Assembly (NCBI RefSeq): GCF_900167435.1
Contig: NZ_FUWS01000014.1
Span: 1 to 64,000, forward strand
Length of the DNA: 64,000 nucleotides
Direction of reading: 5' to 3'
DNA from: Marinactinospora thermotolerans DSM 45154
Lineage (GTDB): Bacteria > Actinomycetota > Actinomycetes > Streptosporangiales > Streptosporangiaceae
Below, in pieces: positions 16,348 to 25,080 of this stretch. A program made the translations under genes and the position numbers. How positions within the stretch are numbered: position 1 is the stretch's first letter; every line of letters starts with the position of its first letter. The notes beneath the pieces are model-generated. The model was not told where the DNA came from and did no database searches. It saw nothing but the letters and a program-made list of their open reading frames with translations.

Positions 16348-17464
16348 CATCTCGACCGCCGTCGTCGTGACCACGATCTCCGACGGCGGTTTCCTCGACC
16401 GCCTGGCGCCCGCCCTGCGGGACGCCGGCGCGCGGCTGATCGTGATCCCCGACCGCAACACCGGTCCCGCTCTTTTCGCCGCCTGCGAGCGCCATCGCCG
16501 CCTCGGCCTCGACGTGGTCTGTCCTTCCGTGGCGGAACAGCAGGATCTCCTGGAGCGACTGGCGGTTCCCGACCTCATCCCCTACCACTCCGACAACCGG
16601 CGCAACGTCGGCTACCTCATGGCCTGGATGGAGGGATTCGACGTCATCGTCTCGATGGACGACGACAACCTCCCCACCACCGACGACTTCGTCGAACGCC
16701 ACCAGGTGGTGTGCCAGGGCCCGCGCACCCAACCGGTGACCGCCTCGTCGGACGGCTGGTTCAACAACTGCGCGTTGCTGGAGGTGGAGCCCACCGAGGT
16801 CTTCCCCCGTGGTTTCCCCTTCCACGCGCGTCCGGCCCACGCGCAGGCACGGACATCCGTCTGCGAGCGCCCCGCCGACGTGCGGATCAACGCGGGCCTG
16901 TGGCTCGGCGACCCCGACGTCGACGCGATCACCCGGCTCGCCGTGCGTCCCAACGCGCTCGCCCACTCCGGGGGCAGCGTGGTCCTGGCCGAGGGCACGT
17001 GGTGCCCGGTGAACTCGCAGAACACCGCCGTGCACCGAGACGCCCTGCCCGCCTATTACTTCCTGCGCATGGGCCAACCCGTGGACGGTGTGCCGATGGA
17101 GCGGTTCGGGGACATCTTCAGCGGCTACTTCGTCCAGGTGTGCGCCCAGCACCTCGGGCACGCGGTCCGCTTCGGCGACCCCGTCGTGGAGCATCCGCGC
17201 AACGAGCACGACCTCCTCGACGACCTGCACAAGGAGGTCCCCGCCGTCCGGCTCCTCGACGACATCCTCGACCACCTGCGCGACCACCCGCTGGAGGGGG
17301 GCGACTACCTCGAGACCTACGAGTCGCTCAGTTATGCCCTCCAGGAGATCGCCGAGCGGGTCAACGGTCGCGCGTGGTCGCCGGACGCGCGGGCCTTCCT
17401 TCACCGAAGCGCCCACCTGATGCGTTCCTGGACGGGGGCACTGCGCACGGTGGCGGGAACGTGA
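16334..17464 (+). CDS. mtdL: GDP-L-galactose mutase, MtdL-like (RGP/UAM superfamily)
   Basis: A 376-residue protein resembling plant reversibly glycosylated polypeptides (UDP-arabinopyranose mutases). It has a GT-A-like DDD triplet at residues 109-111 (VIVSMDDDNLP), a PRGFPFHAR segment near 158-166, INAGLWLGDPDVDA near 185-198, GTWCPVNSQNTAVHRDALPA, and the C-terminal FGDIFSGYFVQVCAQHLGHAV. The published A201A work identified MtdL as the enzyme that contracts GDP-L-galactopyranose to the furanose. Position directly after a GDP-mannose 3,5-epimerase gene makes the same role here very likely. It is not related to flavin-dependent UDP-galactopyranose mutase, and no FAD motif is present. Confidence 0.87.
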   Translation: MSGRDISTAVVVTTISDGGFLDRLAPALRDAGARLIVIPDRNTGPALFAACERHRRLGLDVVCPSVAEQQDLLERLAVPDLIPYHSDNRRNVGYLMAWMEGFDVIVSMDDDNLPTTDDFVERHQVVCQGPRTQPVTASSDGWFNNCALLEVEPTEVFPRGFPFHARPAHAQARTSVCERPADVRINAGLWLGDPDVDAITRLAVRPNALAHSGGSVVLAEGTWCPVNSQNTAVHRDALPAYYFLRMGQPVDGVPMERFGDIFSGYFVQVCAQHLGHAVRFGDPVVEHPRNEHDLLDDLHKEVPAVRLLDDILDHLRDHPLEGGDYLETYESLSYALQEIAERVNGRAWSPDARAFLHRSAHLMRSWTGALRTVAGT

Positions 17465-18819
17465 GGCGCGGACCGGCCCTCCACCCCGCACCGGCGGGCC
17501 CCTCTCCCGGGGAACGGCTGCGCTCACTCGGGCTCGCCGCATCGGCCGACCTGCACCACGGTCCCGGCCTCTACACGTCGCTGCGCGGCCACGTCACGGC
17601 CCTCGGCCCGCTCTCCGATGGGCCCTGCTGTCTCGGGATCGACGCGGGGGCCACGATGACCCGGGTCCAGTTGGGGACGTGCGCGCCGGACGGCCCCCGG
17701 CCCCTGCTGAAGATCCGTTACCTCACCGCCGACAGGCCGGAGGGGTTCTTGGAGCAGGTCGCGGAGATCACCACGGTCGTCCGCGCGTTGGACCTGGCGG
17801 AGCCCCGAGCGATACGCATAGGCATCGCGGGCCCCGTCTACGACTCCGGTCCCCTCCCCTCCGCGCAGATCACCAACCGGCCCGGCTGGTCGCTGACGGA
17901 CTTCGCCGCCCGGCTGCGCGAGCTCACCGGCTGCCACGACACAGCGGTGGCCAACGACATGACCGTGGGAATGCGCTGGCTCCCGGGAGGTCCCTGGGAA
18001 CGGCTGCTCCGTCCGTTGCTCAGGCCCCGCCCCGCCGCCTCTTCCCCGTCGAGCACCGGCAGGCTGGTGAAGTGCCAGGTCGGCACCGGACTCAACATCG
18101 CCATGCGCGCGGCCGAGGGCGGCGTGGAGGCCTTCGAGTACGGTCACCATCCCTTTCCCGCCACGGGCGAGGCCGACCGGAACCTGGTGCGGGCGCTCGC
18201 CGCGATCCACGGCCGGGAGATCGTCACCTTCGAAGACGTCCTCGGTGGCAGGGGGTTCGGGCCGCTCGTGCTCGCGCACGCGGCGTCGGCCACGCCCGAA
18301 AGCCGGTTCCTGTTGCCCGCGGACCTCCGTGATCTGCTGGACTCCGTCCCGCGCGCGCCCACCGCCGTGCCCCCCGTCCCCGGGATCACGCGCACCGTGC
18401 TCGCGCTCGACACCCGGATACGGGAACTGTCGTCCCGTTTCTCCCCCGACCCCACGCGCACGTCGCTCCTGGACGCCTACGCCGGTTTCGGCCTGTGGGC
18501 GCTCGGCGACTTCCTGCGTGGGGGCTTCTGGCCGGGGTTTCGCCCCATTCTGTCCGCCTATGGCCGCCACCTGGCGTTGTTCGTCCTGTCAGCGGCGCAG
18601 ATAACCGCTTGCGACGACCTCTATGTTGGGGGCAGGCTGGTCATGGATCCCACGGTGCGGCAGGGCTTTCTCACGGCCTATCCACGACTGGCCGGTCAGT
18701 TCCCGCACGGCCGACGGCTCGTGGACCGCGTGGCGGTCCACGCCTTCGACGAACCCGACTACGAACACTTCCTGTTCCTGACGGCCGCCGAGAGCGTGCC
18801 GGCCCAGGAGCGGGGATGA
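17461..18819 (+). CDS. Glucokinase-like sugar kinase
   Basis: The 452-residue protein starts at GTG 17461, overlapping the mutase stop (GTGA). It shows the glucokinase (Glk) pattern: CLGIDAGATMTRVQLG as the phosphate-1 loop, IGIAGPVYDSG, then a TNRPGWSL segment, the NDMTVGMRWL region with the catalytic Asp, KCQVGTGLNIAMRA as phosphate-2, and FEYGHHPFPATGEAD for the EGGH-equivalent. Insertions make it longer than bacterial Glk (about 320 residues). It may phosphorylate mannose or another hexose feeding GDP-mannose formation. A kinase that modifies the antibiotic or an intermediate is an alternative, and the EGGH to EYGH change suggests an unusual substrate. Confidence 0.75.
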   Translation: MRRGPALHPAPAGPSPGERLRSLGLAASADLHHGPGLYTSLRGHVTALGPLSDGPCCLGIDAGATMTRVQLGTCAPDGPRPLLKIRYLTADRPEGFLEQVAEITTVVRALDLAEPRAIRIGIAGPVYDSGPLPSAQITNRPGWSLTDFAARLRELTGCHDTAVANDMTVGMRWLPGGPWERLLRPLLRPRPAASSPSSTGRLVKCQVGTGLNIAMRAAEGGVEAFEYGHHPFPATGEADRNLVRALAAIHGREIVTFEDVLGGRGFGPLVLAHAASATPESRFLLPADLRDLLDSVPRAPTAVPPVPGITRTVLALDTRIRELSSRFSPDPTRTSLLDAYAGFGLWALGDFLRGGFWPGFRPILSAYGRHLALFVLSAAQITACDDLYVGGRLVMDPTVRQGFLTAYPRLAGQFPHGRRLVDRVAVHAFDEPDYEHFLFLTAAESVPAQERG

Positions 18820-20528
18820 ACGGTGGAGGACCCGTGCCCCTCAACGACGCCCGTCACAGCACCGTCGTCGTCGAAGGCGTGAGCAAGAGCTTCGGCCCAC
18901 GCACCGTGCTGAGCGGTGTCTCCTTCACGGCCGGGCCGGGGCAGCGGGTCGGGGTGGTGGGACGCAACGGGGTCGGCAAGACCACCCTGCTGCGCATCGT
19001 CGCCGGCCTGGAGACCCCGGACGAGGGGAGCGTGCGCCGCCACCCGCCCGAATCCAACGTCGGTTACCTGCCCCAGGAGATCACCCCGGTCCCCGGGGAG
19101 ACCCTGCGCGGTTACCTGACCCGCAGCACCGGGGTGGCCGGCGCCGAGCGGGAGCTTCAGCGTCTCGCCGCCGGCCTGGCCGACGATCCGGGCCTGGCCG
19201 ACGCCTACGCCACCCAGCTCGACCGCACGATGGCCCTGGGCGCCGGCGACTTCGACGCCCGCGCGGCAGCGACGGTCGAACGTGTCGGGCTGGGCGCCGA
19301 CGCCCTCGACCAGGAGATGAGCGGGATGAGCGGCGGTCAGCTGGCGCGGGCCGCCCTGACCGCGATCCTGCTGTCCCGTTTCGACCTGCTGCTACTGGAC
19401 GAGCCGACGAACAACCTCGACTTCGCCGGTCTGGAGCTGCTGGAGCGCTTCATCGAGGAGGTGCGCACGGGCATCATCGTGGTCTCCCACGACCGGGTCT
19501 TCCTGGAGCGCACCGTCACCCACGTCCTGGAGATCGACCACGGCTCACACGAGGCGGTGTTGTACAGCGGCGGGTGGGCCGCCTACCGGACCGAGCAGCA
19601 CGAGGCCCGACAGCGCCAATACGAGAAGCACGACCTGTACGTCTCGGAGCGCAAGCGCATCGAGGCCATGATCCACCGCAAGCGCGAGTGGGCCCGTAAG
19701 GGGGCCGCCCGCGCCAAGAGCCGCGCCCCCGACAACAACAAGGCGGCGCGGCGCGGCAGGCAGGAGGGCGCCGAGAACCTCGCGGGCGGCAACCGGGCCC
19801 TGGAACGACGGCTGGAGCGCCTGGAAGCGGTCGAGGAGCCCTACAAGGGCTGGGAGCTCCGCTTCGGTTTCGGCGAATCCGAACGCAGCGGAGAGGTCGT
19901 CGCGCAGATGCGCGGCGTCGTGGTCGAACGCGGCCGCTACCGGCTCGGACCGATCGACCTGGACCTGCGTTGGCGTGACCGGGTCGGGCTGGTCGGACCG
20001 AACGGGTCCGGCAAGTCGACCCTGGTCTCCCTCCTGCTGGGGTGGATCACGCCGACCGCGGGCGAGGTCACGCTCGGCTCCAACGTCCACATCGGGCGTT
20101 TGGACCAGCACCGCGCCCTGCTGGAGGGCAAGGAGCGGCTCTTCGACGGTGTCCAGAGCATCACCGGCCTCGACCAGGAACAGACCCGTTCCCTGCTGGC
20201 GAAGTTCGACCTGGGCGCGATGATGGCCGAACGCAGCTTCGGTTCCCTGTCACCGGGCGAACGGACCCGGGCCGAGCTGGCTCTGCTGATGCACGAGCAG
20301 GTGAACTTCCTGGTCCTCGACGAACCGACCAACCACTTGGACCTCGTCGCGATCGAGCAGCTGGAACAGGCGCTGCCGATGTTCGGCGGGACGCTCCTCC
20401 TCGTGACCCACGACCGCCGGTTGCTCGACCGGACCCGGCTCAACCGCTACCTCCTCCTTGAGGAGGAGAGGGAGGGTCCCCTGCGGCGCGCGCGGATACG
20501 CGAGTCCTTCACACACGCAGCGGATTGA
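18816..20528 (+). CDS. ABC-F ribosomal protection/resistance ATPase, Ard1-like
   Basis: A 570-residue protein with two ABC ATPase cassettes and no membrane segments. The first has Walker A GRNGVGKTT, signature MSGGQ and Walker B LLLLDEPTNN. The second has GPNGSGKST, SPGERTRAEL and FLVLDEPTNH. The linker between them is Arg/Lys-rich (RKREWARKGAARAKSRAP), as in ABC-F proteins. ATG 18816 overlaps the previous stop; GTG 18834 behind GGTGGAGGA is an alternative start. ABC-F proteins displace drugs from the ribosome. Ard1 of the A201A producer is a resistance protein of this general class, and A201A targets the peptidyl transferase centre, so self-protection is the expected role. Confidence 0.92.
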   Translation: MNGGGPVPLNDARHSTVVVEGVSKSFGPRTVLSGVSFTAGPGQRVGVVGRNGVGKTTLLRIVAGLETPDEGSVRRHPPESNVGYLPQEITPVPGETLRGYLTRSTGVAGAERELQRLAAGLADDPGLADAYATQLDRTMALGAGDFDARAAATVERVGLGADALDQEMSGMSGGQLARAALTAILLSRFDLLLLDEPTNNLDFAGLELLERFIEEVRTGIIVVSHDRVFLERTVTHVLEIDHGSHEAVLYSGGWAAYRTEQHEARQRQYEKHDLYVSERKRIEAMIHRKREWARKGAARAKSRAPDNNKAARRGRQEGAENLAGGNRALERRLERLEAVEEPYKGWELRFGFGESERSGEVVAQMRGVVVERGRYRLGPIDLDLRWRDRVGLVGPNGSGKSTLVSLLLGWITPTAGEVTLGSNVHIGRLDQHRALLEGKERLFDGVQSITGLDQEQTRSLLAKFDLGAMMAERSFGSLSPGERTRAELALLMHEQVNFLVLDEPTNHLDLVAIEQLEQALPMFGGTLLLVTHDRRLLDRTRLNRYLLLEEEREGPLRRARIRESFTHAAD

Positions 20529-20543
20529 ACGGGGCGGGCGCCG

Positions 20544-21479
20544 ATGGACCTGGTGTGGTTGGGTGACGACGTGTCCTCGGGCTCCCTCGCCGCGCCGGGG
20601 TGGGTGCTGGCACGGGGGCTCGCCGAGCGTGGGCACCGGGTGTCCTGGATCCTGCGCGACGATCGGTGCGCGCCCCGCAGCGTCGACGGGGTGCGGCTGT
20701 GTCCCTTCCCCTATGACGAGCGGGAGTGGCCGCCCGGCGAAGGGCTCTACTGGGGGCTGGTCCGCCTGCTCGGCCGTGAGGTGCCGGTCGACACGCTGAT
20801 CGTCGATGGCGGGCGGGGCCTTCGCGCCGTGGCCCGGCGGGCGGTGGCCGCCCGCGGTCTGGAGGTCCGGGTGCGCTCCGCCCGCTCGATGTGGGAGCGA
20901 GACGGACAAGACCCGCCCCCCTTCCCCGTTCCGCTCCCCCCTCACTCCCCCGCCCCCGCGGCCGGGGCGTGCGACGGGGAGGGACCGATCCGGGTCGTCG
21001 CCGGCGCGTTGGGCTCCCCGGCCGACCTCGTGGACCTCGCCCTCCCGGTCCTCCACGCGCTCGCCGAGGCGCGGACCCGCCCGGTGGAGCTGCGTTTCGC
21101 CGTGTTGAACGGGCGCGACGCGCTGTGGGAGGGGGCCGCCGCGCTGAGCGGGTCACCGGGCTTTCGCGGAACGGTCCCGCTGTGGGGGCGGGGGTTCGAC
21201 GAAGGGGGCCTGTGGCGGCTTCTCGCCGAAAGCGACCGCTACCTCTCGCTGACCCGTGGGTTCGACATGGCGGCCGGCGCCGCGGCGCTCCACGGGACCG
21301 CGGTGGTCGCTCCTCGGGACGCGCCTTGTCCCGCCGCAGCCCGCTTCGACGGCCCCCATGACCTGGCCCGGTCGCTCACCGAGCCGCTCCTGCCCTCCGA
21401 TCCGGCCGCCGTCGAGCGCCTTCGGACGAGACACGCGGGCGCCGCCGTCCTGGACGCCTGGGAGAAGGGGCTGTGGTGA
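20544..21479 (+). CDS. GT-B-like putative glycosyltransferase
   Basis: A 311-residue protein with a GT4-like start (DLVWLGDDVSSGSLAAPGWV, then LARGLAERGHRVSWIL) and a second Rossmann-like half beginning near residue 150 (IRVVAGALGSPADLVDLALP). Its C-terminal region FDMAAGAAALHGTAVV sits where GT4 enzymes have the E-x7-E motif, but that motif is absent. It starts 15 nt after the ABC-F gene and overlaps the following GT4 gene. It may be a degenerate partner or an unusual transferase. The cluster has two more convincing glycosyltransferases (6935-8215 and 21476-22600), matching the two reported for A201A, so this gene's job is uncertain. Confidence 0.65.
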   Translation: MDLVWLGDDVSSGSLAAPGWVLARGLAERGHRVSWILRDDRCAPRSVDGVRLCPFPYDEREWPPGEGLYWGLVRLLGREVPVDTLIVDGGRGLRAVARRAVAARGLEVRVRSARSMWERDGQDPPPFPVPLPPHSPAPAAGACDGEGPIRVVAGALGSPADLVDLALPVLHALAEARTRPVELRFAVLNGRDALWEGAAALSGSPGFRGTVPLWGRGFDEGGLWRLLAESDRYLSLTRGFDMAAGAAALHGTAVVAPRDAPCPAAARFDGPHDLARSLTEPLLPSDPAAVERLRTRHAGAAVLDAWEKGLW

Positions 21480-22600
21480 CCGGAATCAACCTGCGGGCCA
21501 ATCCCTATGGGCGCGGCAGCCTCGCCCACATCGCCCGGAAGACCGCCCAGGCCCTGGTCCGTATCGGAGCCGACGTCGCCCTGGAGAATCTGCGTCCGCA
21601 CGTTGACGCGGGTCCGCACGTCGACGCGGACACCGGCGAGGAACTCCGCCGGCTGGGCGCGTTGGCGCTGGATCCGGCCTCCTACTGCCATGTGCGGATC
21701 GCCGAACCGCAGGAGGAGGAGCGCCATCTGATCGGGCGTCTGTTCGACGCCGTCCCCTACGGCCGCAACGTCTGGTGGTGGCCGGTGGACAGTTCCGTGT
21801 TCGGGGGGATCGCACCGGATCTGCTTCTCGACCACCTCGACGCGCTGTGGACCTCCTCCGAGCACTCCCGCCGTTCCTTCGTCGCGGCCGGGCTGCCCGC
21901 CGACTTCGTCCGGGTCGTACCGCACGGGGTCGACGTGCGGGCCTTTCACCCGGACGGGCCCTCCGTCCTCCTGCCCACCCCCGCGACCTTCCGGTTCCTG
22001 ACGGTGGCCGACAGCGGGTTTTGGCACCGCAAGGCCCTGGACCTGCTGTTGACGGCCTACCACGCGGCGTTCAGCGCGGACGACGACGTCTGTCTGGTGC
22101 TGCACCTCCGGCGGCGGCCCGGCCCCAGCCGGGTCGAGGCCCTCCTCGCGGAGCTCGCCGACCGGCATCCGGCTCCTCCCCCGGTGCTGCTCGACTACGA
22201 GCCCCGGCTCGATCTGGCTCCGTTGTACCGGGCCTGCGACGTCTACCTGCAACCCAGCCGGGGCGAGGCGTTCGGACTGGGCATCTTGGAGGCGATGGCC
22301 TGTGGACTGCCCCCGGTGGTGACCGACTGGGGCGGCCAGCTCGACTTCGCCACCCCCGATACCGCGTGGCGGGTGGCCTACCGGCTGGTGCCGGCCATCC
22401 CGGTCACCCCCGACCGGGGCCTGTGGGCGGAGGCCGACCTGGCCGACCTCACCGCCGTCCTGCGCCGGGCACGCGAGGACGACGCCGAACGGGAGCGCAA
22501 GCGGATCGCCGGGGTGGCGATGGCGCGGCACTGGTCCTGGGAGCGTGCCGCGCGCATCGCGTTGGCGGAGGCGGGACGCCTCCAGGAGCGGGAACGGTGA
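21476..22600 (+). CDS. GT4-family glycosyltransferase
   Basis: About 374 residues starting at GTG 21476 (GTGA overlap with the previous gene) or GTG 21473. The N-terminal domain has NPYGRGSLAHIARKT. The C-terminal domain has VVPHGVDVRAFHP, FRFLTVADSGFWHRKALDLL and SRGEAFGLGILEAMACGLPP, which contains the E-x7-E retaining GT4 signature. It is a strong candidate for transfer of a GDP-activated sugar (D-rhamnose or L-galactofuranose) to the nucleoside scaffold. It converges on the acyltransferase gene with a single intervening nucleotide. Confidence 0.88.
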   Translation: MTGINLRANPYGRGSLAHIARKTAQALVRIGADVALENLRPHVDAGPHVDADTGEELRRLGALALDPASYCHVRIAEPQEEERHLIGRLFDAVPYGRNVWWWPVDSSVFGGIAPDLLLDHLDALWTSSEHSRRSFVAAGLPADFVRVVPHGVDVRAFHPDGPSVLLPTPATFRFLTVADSGFWHRKALDLLLTAYHAAFSADDDVCLVLHLRRRPGPSRVEALLAELADRHPAPPPVLLDYEPRLDLAPLYRACDVYLQPSRGEAFGLGILEAMACGLPPVVTDWGGQLDFATPDTAWRVAYRLVPAIPVTPDRGLWAEADLADLTAVLRRAREDDAERERKRIAGVAMARHWSWERAARIALAEAGRLQERER

Positions 22601-22601
22601 C

Positions 22602-23891
22602 TCACGTGGCCCCCGGCCCTGCGCGGAGGTCGAGCAGGACTCGGCGATCGGCGCCTGTGACGCCATGACAGTAGAGTTCGGCCACCGCGCGAAGCAGGGC
22701 GGACCGCTCCCCCATCCCCCGCCGTCCCGTCACCACCACTTTCGCGTGGTCGGTCCCTGCCGCGCGGATGTTGCCCTGTAGGGGGACCCGAAGCACCGGG
22801 TGGGGTCCGATCTCCACGAACATCCGGACCCCCTCGTCGAGGAGGGCGGCGACGACCGGGGCGAACCGGACGGGTTCACGAAGGTTACGAGCCCAGTAGC
22901 ACGGGTCGGCCCACGGCGCGACGGCCGGGTCCGGATCGACGGTGGAAACCCATCGCAGACGTGGGGCGCGCGGCCGGACGTCCCTGAGACATCCCCGCAG
23001 CTCATCGAGCACGCCCTCGACGGCGGGACTGTGCGAGGCCGCGTCGATCCGGACCCAGCGGCAGCGGAGCCCTTCGGGCTCCCAGCGCTCGACGAGCCGG
23101 CGCAGCGCGTCGGCGTCGCCGGTCAGTACCGACTCGCCCGGTGAGGAGAGGGCCGCGATGGACACCGCCCCGGCCGATTCGGCGCAGGCGCGCTCCGTGG
23201 TGGCGGTGTCGCCCCGGGCGACGAGCATCCGACCACCCGCGGGGGTCGCGGCGAGCAACCTGGAGCGGTGGTACATCACCCGGACCGCGTCGGACAGGGT
23301 GAGGGCGCCGGCCACGTGAGCCGCGGCGATCTCGCCCATGCTGTACCCGACCACCAGATCGGGCCGCAGCCCGTGCGTGAGAAGTGTCCGCGCGATGGCC
23401 ACCTGGACGGCGAAGATGAGCGGCTGGACGACGGCGAGGTCGTCCACCGGGCGTTCACGCGCCTCCCGCAACATCTGCACCAGGCCGAAACCGGATTCGG
23501 CGCGGAAGAGGGAGTCGATCCGGGCGAGCGTCTCCGCTCCGGCGGGGATGCTGTCGACGAGGTCGCTTCCCATGCCCGCCCATTGGCCGCCATGCCCGCC
23601 AAAGCACCAGGCGACCGGGGAGTCCGCGTAGGCCGCTCGCCCGCTGGCCCAGGACCGGTCGGGCACCCCTTCGAGGAAGAGGCGCAGCCCTTTGAGCATC
23701 CCCGGGGGATCTGATCCGAGGACCGCGAGCCGGTGCGCGAGCTCCTCCACGTCCCGTTGCCTCGCCTTCTCACCGGCAAAGGCCCGATCGCCTTCTTCCA
23801 GAAGTTCTCCGGCCATTGCCGTTATCTCTTCCCGGGTATCGGATGAGAGCAGAATAAGCCTCTCCGAGAAGGCGTGGACAGCTTTCGCCAT
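22602..23891 (-). CDS. Discrete acyltransferase (AT), methylmalonyl-CoA type
   Basis: A 429-residue stand-alone AT with a PKS-like N-terminal linker (residues 10-90) and the AT core. The nucleophile motif is GYSMGE with Ser184, and the fingerprint His lies in DAASHSPAV (AASH, residues 284-287). The xASH form of this motif is associated with methylmalonyl-CoA, while malonyl-specific ATs have HAFH. CWARNLREPVRF-like YWARNLREPV and FVEIGPHPVL are also present. It probably supplies methylmalonyl to an ACP for the single extension, which explains the alpha-methyl of an alpha-methyl-coumaroyl arm. It is transcribed away from the GDP-mannose 4,6-dehydratase gene, separate from the other PKS genes. 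Confidence 0.9.
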   Translation of the reverse strand: MAKAVHAFSERLILLSSDTREEITAMAGELLEEGDRAFAGEKARQRDVEELAHRLAVLGSDPPGMLKGLRLFLEGVPDRSWASGRAAYADSPVAWCFGGHGGQWAGMGSDLVDSIPAGAETLARIDSLFRAESGFGLVQMLREARERPVDDLAVVQPLIFAVQVAIARTLLTHGLRPDLVVGYSMGEIAAAHVAGALTLSDAVRVMYHRSRLLAATPAGGRMLVARGDTATTERACAESAGAVSIAALSSPGESVLTGDADALRRLVERWEPEGLRCRWVRIDAASHSPAVEGVLDELRGCLRDVRPRAPRLRWVSTVDPDPAVAPWADPCYWARNLREPVRFAPVVAALLDEGVRMFVEIGPHPVLRVPLQGNIRAAGTDHAKVVVTGRRGMGERSALLRAVAELYCHGVTGADRRVLLDLRAGPGAT

Positions 23892-24035
23892 TACTTCAGT
23901 CCCATCGTCGGTGAACGCCTGATCGAAATGTACCCGCCACCACCCCCTGCCATTCTCCGAAAGGAGGGGTTACACTGTCCGGGTACACCAGGATTTCCTA
24001 GGTTCACCGTGCATGACGCATTTAAGGGGGATCCC
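23892..24035. promoter_or_regulatory. Divergent promoter region, acyltransferase / GDP-mannose dehydratase
   Basis: The 144-nt gap between two divergently oriented genes is lower in GC than its flanks. It holds the ribosome-binding site AAGGGGGA of the dehydratase gene at its right end. No palindromic operator was recognised. Confidence 0.45.
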
Positions 24036-25073
24036 CTGAGTAAGCGCGCACTGATTACCGGAATTACCGGGCAGGACGGTTCATATCTGGCAGAGCACCT
24101 ACTGGGCGAGGGTTACCGGGTATGGGGTCTGGTCCGTGGGCAGGATTCGCCGAGGAAGCCGTGGATCCGCCCCCTGCTCAAGGACATCGGTCTGGTCCAG
24201 GGAGACCTTCTGGACCAGAAGAGCCTGACCACGGCCATCGACCAGGTACAACCCGACGAGGTCTACAACCTGGGGGCGATCTCCTACGTCCCCCTCTCCT
24301 GGAAGCAACCCCAGATCACCGCCGAGGTGACCGGCCTTGGCGTGCTACGGCTCCTTGAGGCCATGAGAACGGTTCTGGGTGCCACCGGAAACGGTCCCCG
24401 CCACCAGGATATGAGGTTCTACCAGGCGTCCTCATCGGAAATGTTTGGAAAAGTACGCGAAGAACCCCAGAACGAATTGACCGGGTTCCATCCGCGTAGC
24501 CCCTATGCCGTCGCGAAGACCTACGGACATTACATCACGCAGAATTATCGCGAGTCATTCGGCATGCATTGCGTGTCCGGAATCCTCTTCAACCACGAGT
24601 CTCCCAGACGCGGCCCCGAATTCGTCACCCGGAAGATCACTCTGGGGGTCGCCAGAATCAAATTGGGGCTGGACGACCACCTCCGTCTGGGAAACCTCGA
24701 AGCGCGGCGCGACTGGGGGTTCGCGGGAGACTACGTGCGCGCCATGCACCTCATGGTGCGCTCGGACACGCCCAAGGACTATGTCATCGGCACCGGGCGC
24801 ACCCATTCCGTGCGGGACGTCGTGGAGACCGCCTTCGCTGCGGCCGGACTCGATTGGCGCGCACACGTGCTGGTCGACCAGGACCTGATCCGGCCGGCCG
24901 AGGTCGACACGCTCCGCGCTGACTCGACGCTGGCCCGGCGGGAACTGGGCTGGCAGGCGCGGGTCGGTTTCGAAGAGCTGGTGCGGATGATGGTCGAGTC
25001 AGACCTCAGGTCGGTCGCCCAGGCCAAGTCGGGGTCGCCCGACGTCGAGGGGCTGTTCGGCGCCGTGTCATGA
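24036..25073 (+). CDS. gmd: GDP-mannose 4,6-dehydratase
   Basis: A 345-residue extended SDR that matches GDP-mannose 4,6-dehydratases: ALITGITGQDGSYLAEHLL at the N-terminus, YNLGAISYVPLSW, the catalytic YQASSSEMFG and YAVAK, LFNHESPRRG, and VIGTGRTHSVRDVVE. The product, GDP-4-keto-6-deoxy-D-mannose, is the precursor of GDP-D-rhamnose. The start is taken at CTG 24036: AAGGGGG lies 5 nt upstream and the protein then begins (M)SKRAL as in relatives. The alternative GTG 24009 has no ribosome-binding site. The reductase that would complete GDP-D-rhamnose is not in the window, unless this enzyme is bifunctional. Confidence 0.93.
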   Translation: MSKRALITGITGQDGSYLAEHLLGEGYRVWGLVRGQDSPRKPWIRPLLKDIGLVQGDLLDQKSLTTAIDQVQPDEVYNLGAISYVPLSWKQPQITAEVTGLGVLRLLEAMRTVLGATGNGPRHQDMRFYQASSSEMFGKVREEPQNELTGFHPRSPYAVAKTYGHYITQNYRESFGMHCVSGILFNHESPRRGPEFVTRKITLGVARIKLGLDDHLRLGNLEARRDWGFAGDYVRAMHLMVRSDTPKDYVIGTGRTHSVRDVVETAFAAAGLDWRAHVLVDQDLIRPAEVDTLRADSTLARRELGWQARVGFEELVRMMVESDLRSVAQAKSGSPDVEGLFGAVS

Positions 25074-25080
25074 CCCGTGG

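Noticed and set aside
16334-17464. Ordinary GT2 glycosyltransferase
   Set aside because: The DDD triplet and GT-A-like strand suggest it at first, but the later blocks match the RGP/UAM mutase family and the operon context supports a mutase.
16711-18819. A 702-residue version of the kinase gene
   Set aside because: Its first 250 residues lie in another frame of the mutase gene and have low complexity. The kinase starts at GTG 17461.
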